DNA from: an uncultured Collinsella sp.
Lineage (GTDB): Bacteria; Actinomycetota; Coriobacteriia; Coriobacteriales; Coriobacteriaceae
Length of the DNA stretch: 25,024 bases
Direction of reading: 5' to 3'
Assembly (NCBI GenBank): GCA_902494765.1
Contig: CABUUK010000037.1
Span: forward strand, 1-25,024
Part shown: positions 24,981-25,024 of the stretch, piece after piece
How the letters are laid out: the number at the start of each line of letters is the position of its first letter
Position numbering within the stretch: position 1 is the stretch's first letter
The notes under the pieces: model-generated
The model's database searches: none
Seen by the model: the letters and a program-made list of their open reading frames with translations, nothing else
What the model was told of the DNA's origin: nothing
Made by a program: the position numbers and the translations under genes

Positions 24981-25024
24981 TTTCCGCAGGACGGCAGGAC
25001 CCCCGCCGCACGAAGTGCGCAGCG
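24981..25024 (-). repeat. Truncated copy of the giant-hairpin repeat at the window edge
   Basis: TTTCCGCAGGACG (24981-24993) is identical to the reverse complement of 15050-15062. 25004-25024 matches the reverse complement of 15019-15039 at 20 of 21 positions; the ~10 bases between differ. The window ends inside the element, so its other arm is not visible. A small GGGGGC/GCCCCC stem precedes it (near 24961-24975). Confidence 0.65.

Overview
The window looks like chromosome from a gut actinobacterium of the class Coriobacteriia, most likely Collinsella. This is inferred from the moderately high GC content, the strong C/G third-position codon preference, the fermentative and sugar-scavenging gene set, and the many long palindromic intergenic repeats. 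No rRNA, tRNA, CRISPR array or prophage was seen.

Layout. 1-342 is non-coding, with hairpins and a copy of a dispersed repeat. 343-2446 holds a GAF/LuxR-type regulator divergent from agmatine deiminase (aguA). 2470-3350 has a strong terminator and the remnant of a Ser/Thr-kinase-like gene. 3393-4043 is a GNAT acetyltransferase. 4190-5580 holds two long palindromes and an internally deleted IS110-family (IS1111-type) element. 5725-6756 is a class I DAHP synthase. 6757-7332 is non-coding, with a second copy of the dispersed repeat and a MITE-like AT-rich element with 36-base inverted ends. 7333-12004 is a marR plus heterodimeric ABC exporter operon on the minus strand. 12554-14942 is a pyruvate formate-lyase encoded as two separate proteins: a 683-residue body with the catalytic Cys pair and an 83-residue glycyl-radical subunit. 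14966-15093 is a giant hairpin. 15244-20861 is a LacI-regulated beta-fructoside locus (regulator, divergent GH32, sucrose-type PTS EIIBC, canonical GH32). 21138-21992 is DegV/FakB, 22180-22998 the pyruvate formate-lyase activase, 23473-24213 MTA/SAH nucleosidase, and 24252-24842 the GTPase EngB. The last ~45 bases start a second copy of the giant-hairpin repeat.

How the genes fit together. The GH32/PTS locus would import and cleave sucrose-like or short fructan sugars into glycolysis. Split pyruvate formate-lyase plus its activase would convert pyruvate to acetyl-CoA and formate. LacI-type operators of one sequence pattern lie before lacI itself and before the first GH32 gene, giving a self-contained regulon.

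The most interesting item is the split pyruvate formate-lyase. The large protein stops just before the glycyl-radical domain, and that domain follows as its own gene with its own ribosome binding site after two intercistronic hairpins. It resembles a GrcA/YfiD spare part, but here it would be obligatory because the large subunit has no radical glycine. Other items worth checking are the right end of the deleted IS1111-type element (possible bridge/seek RNA), the divergent GH32 motif, and several hairpin repeat families.
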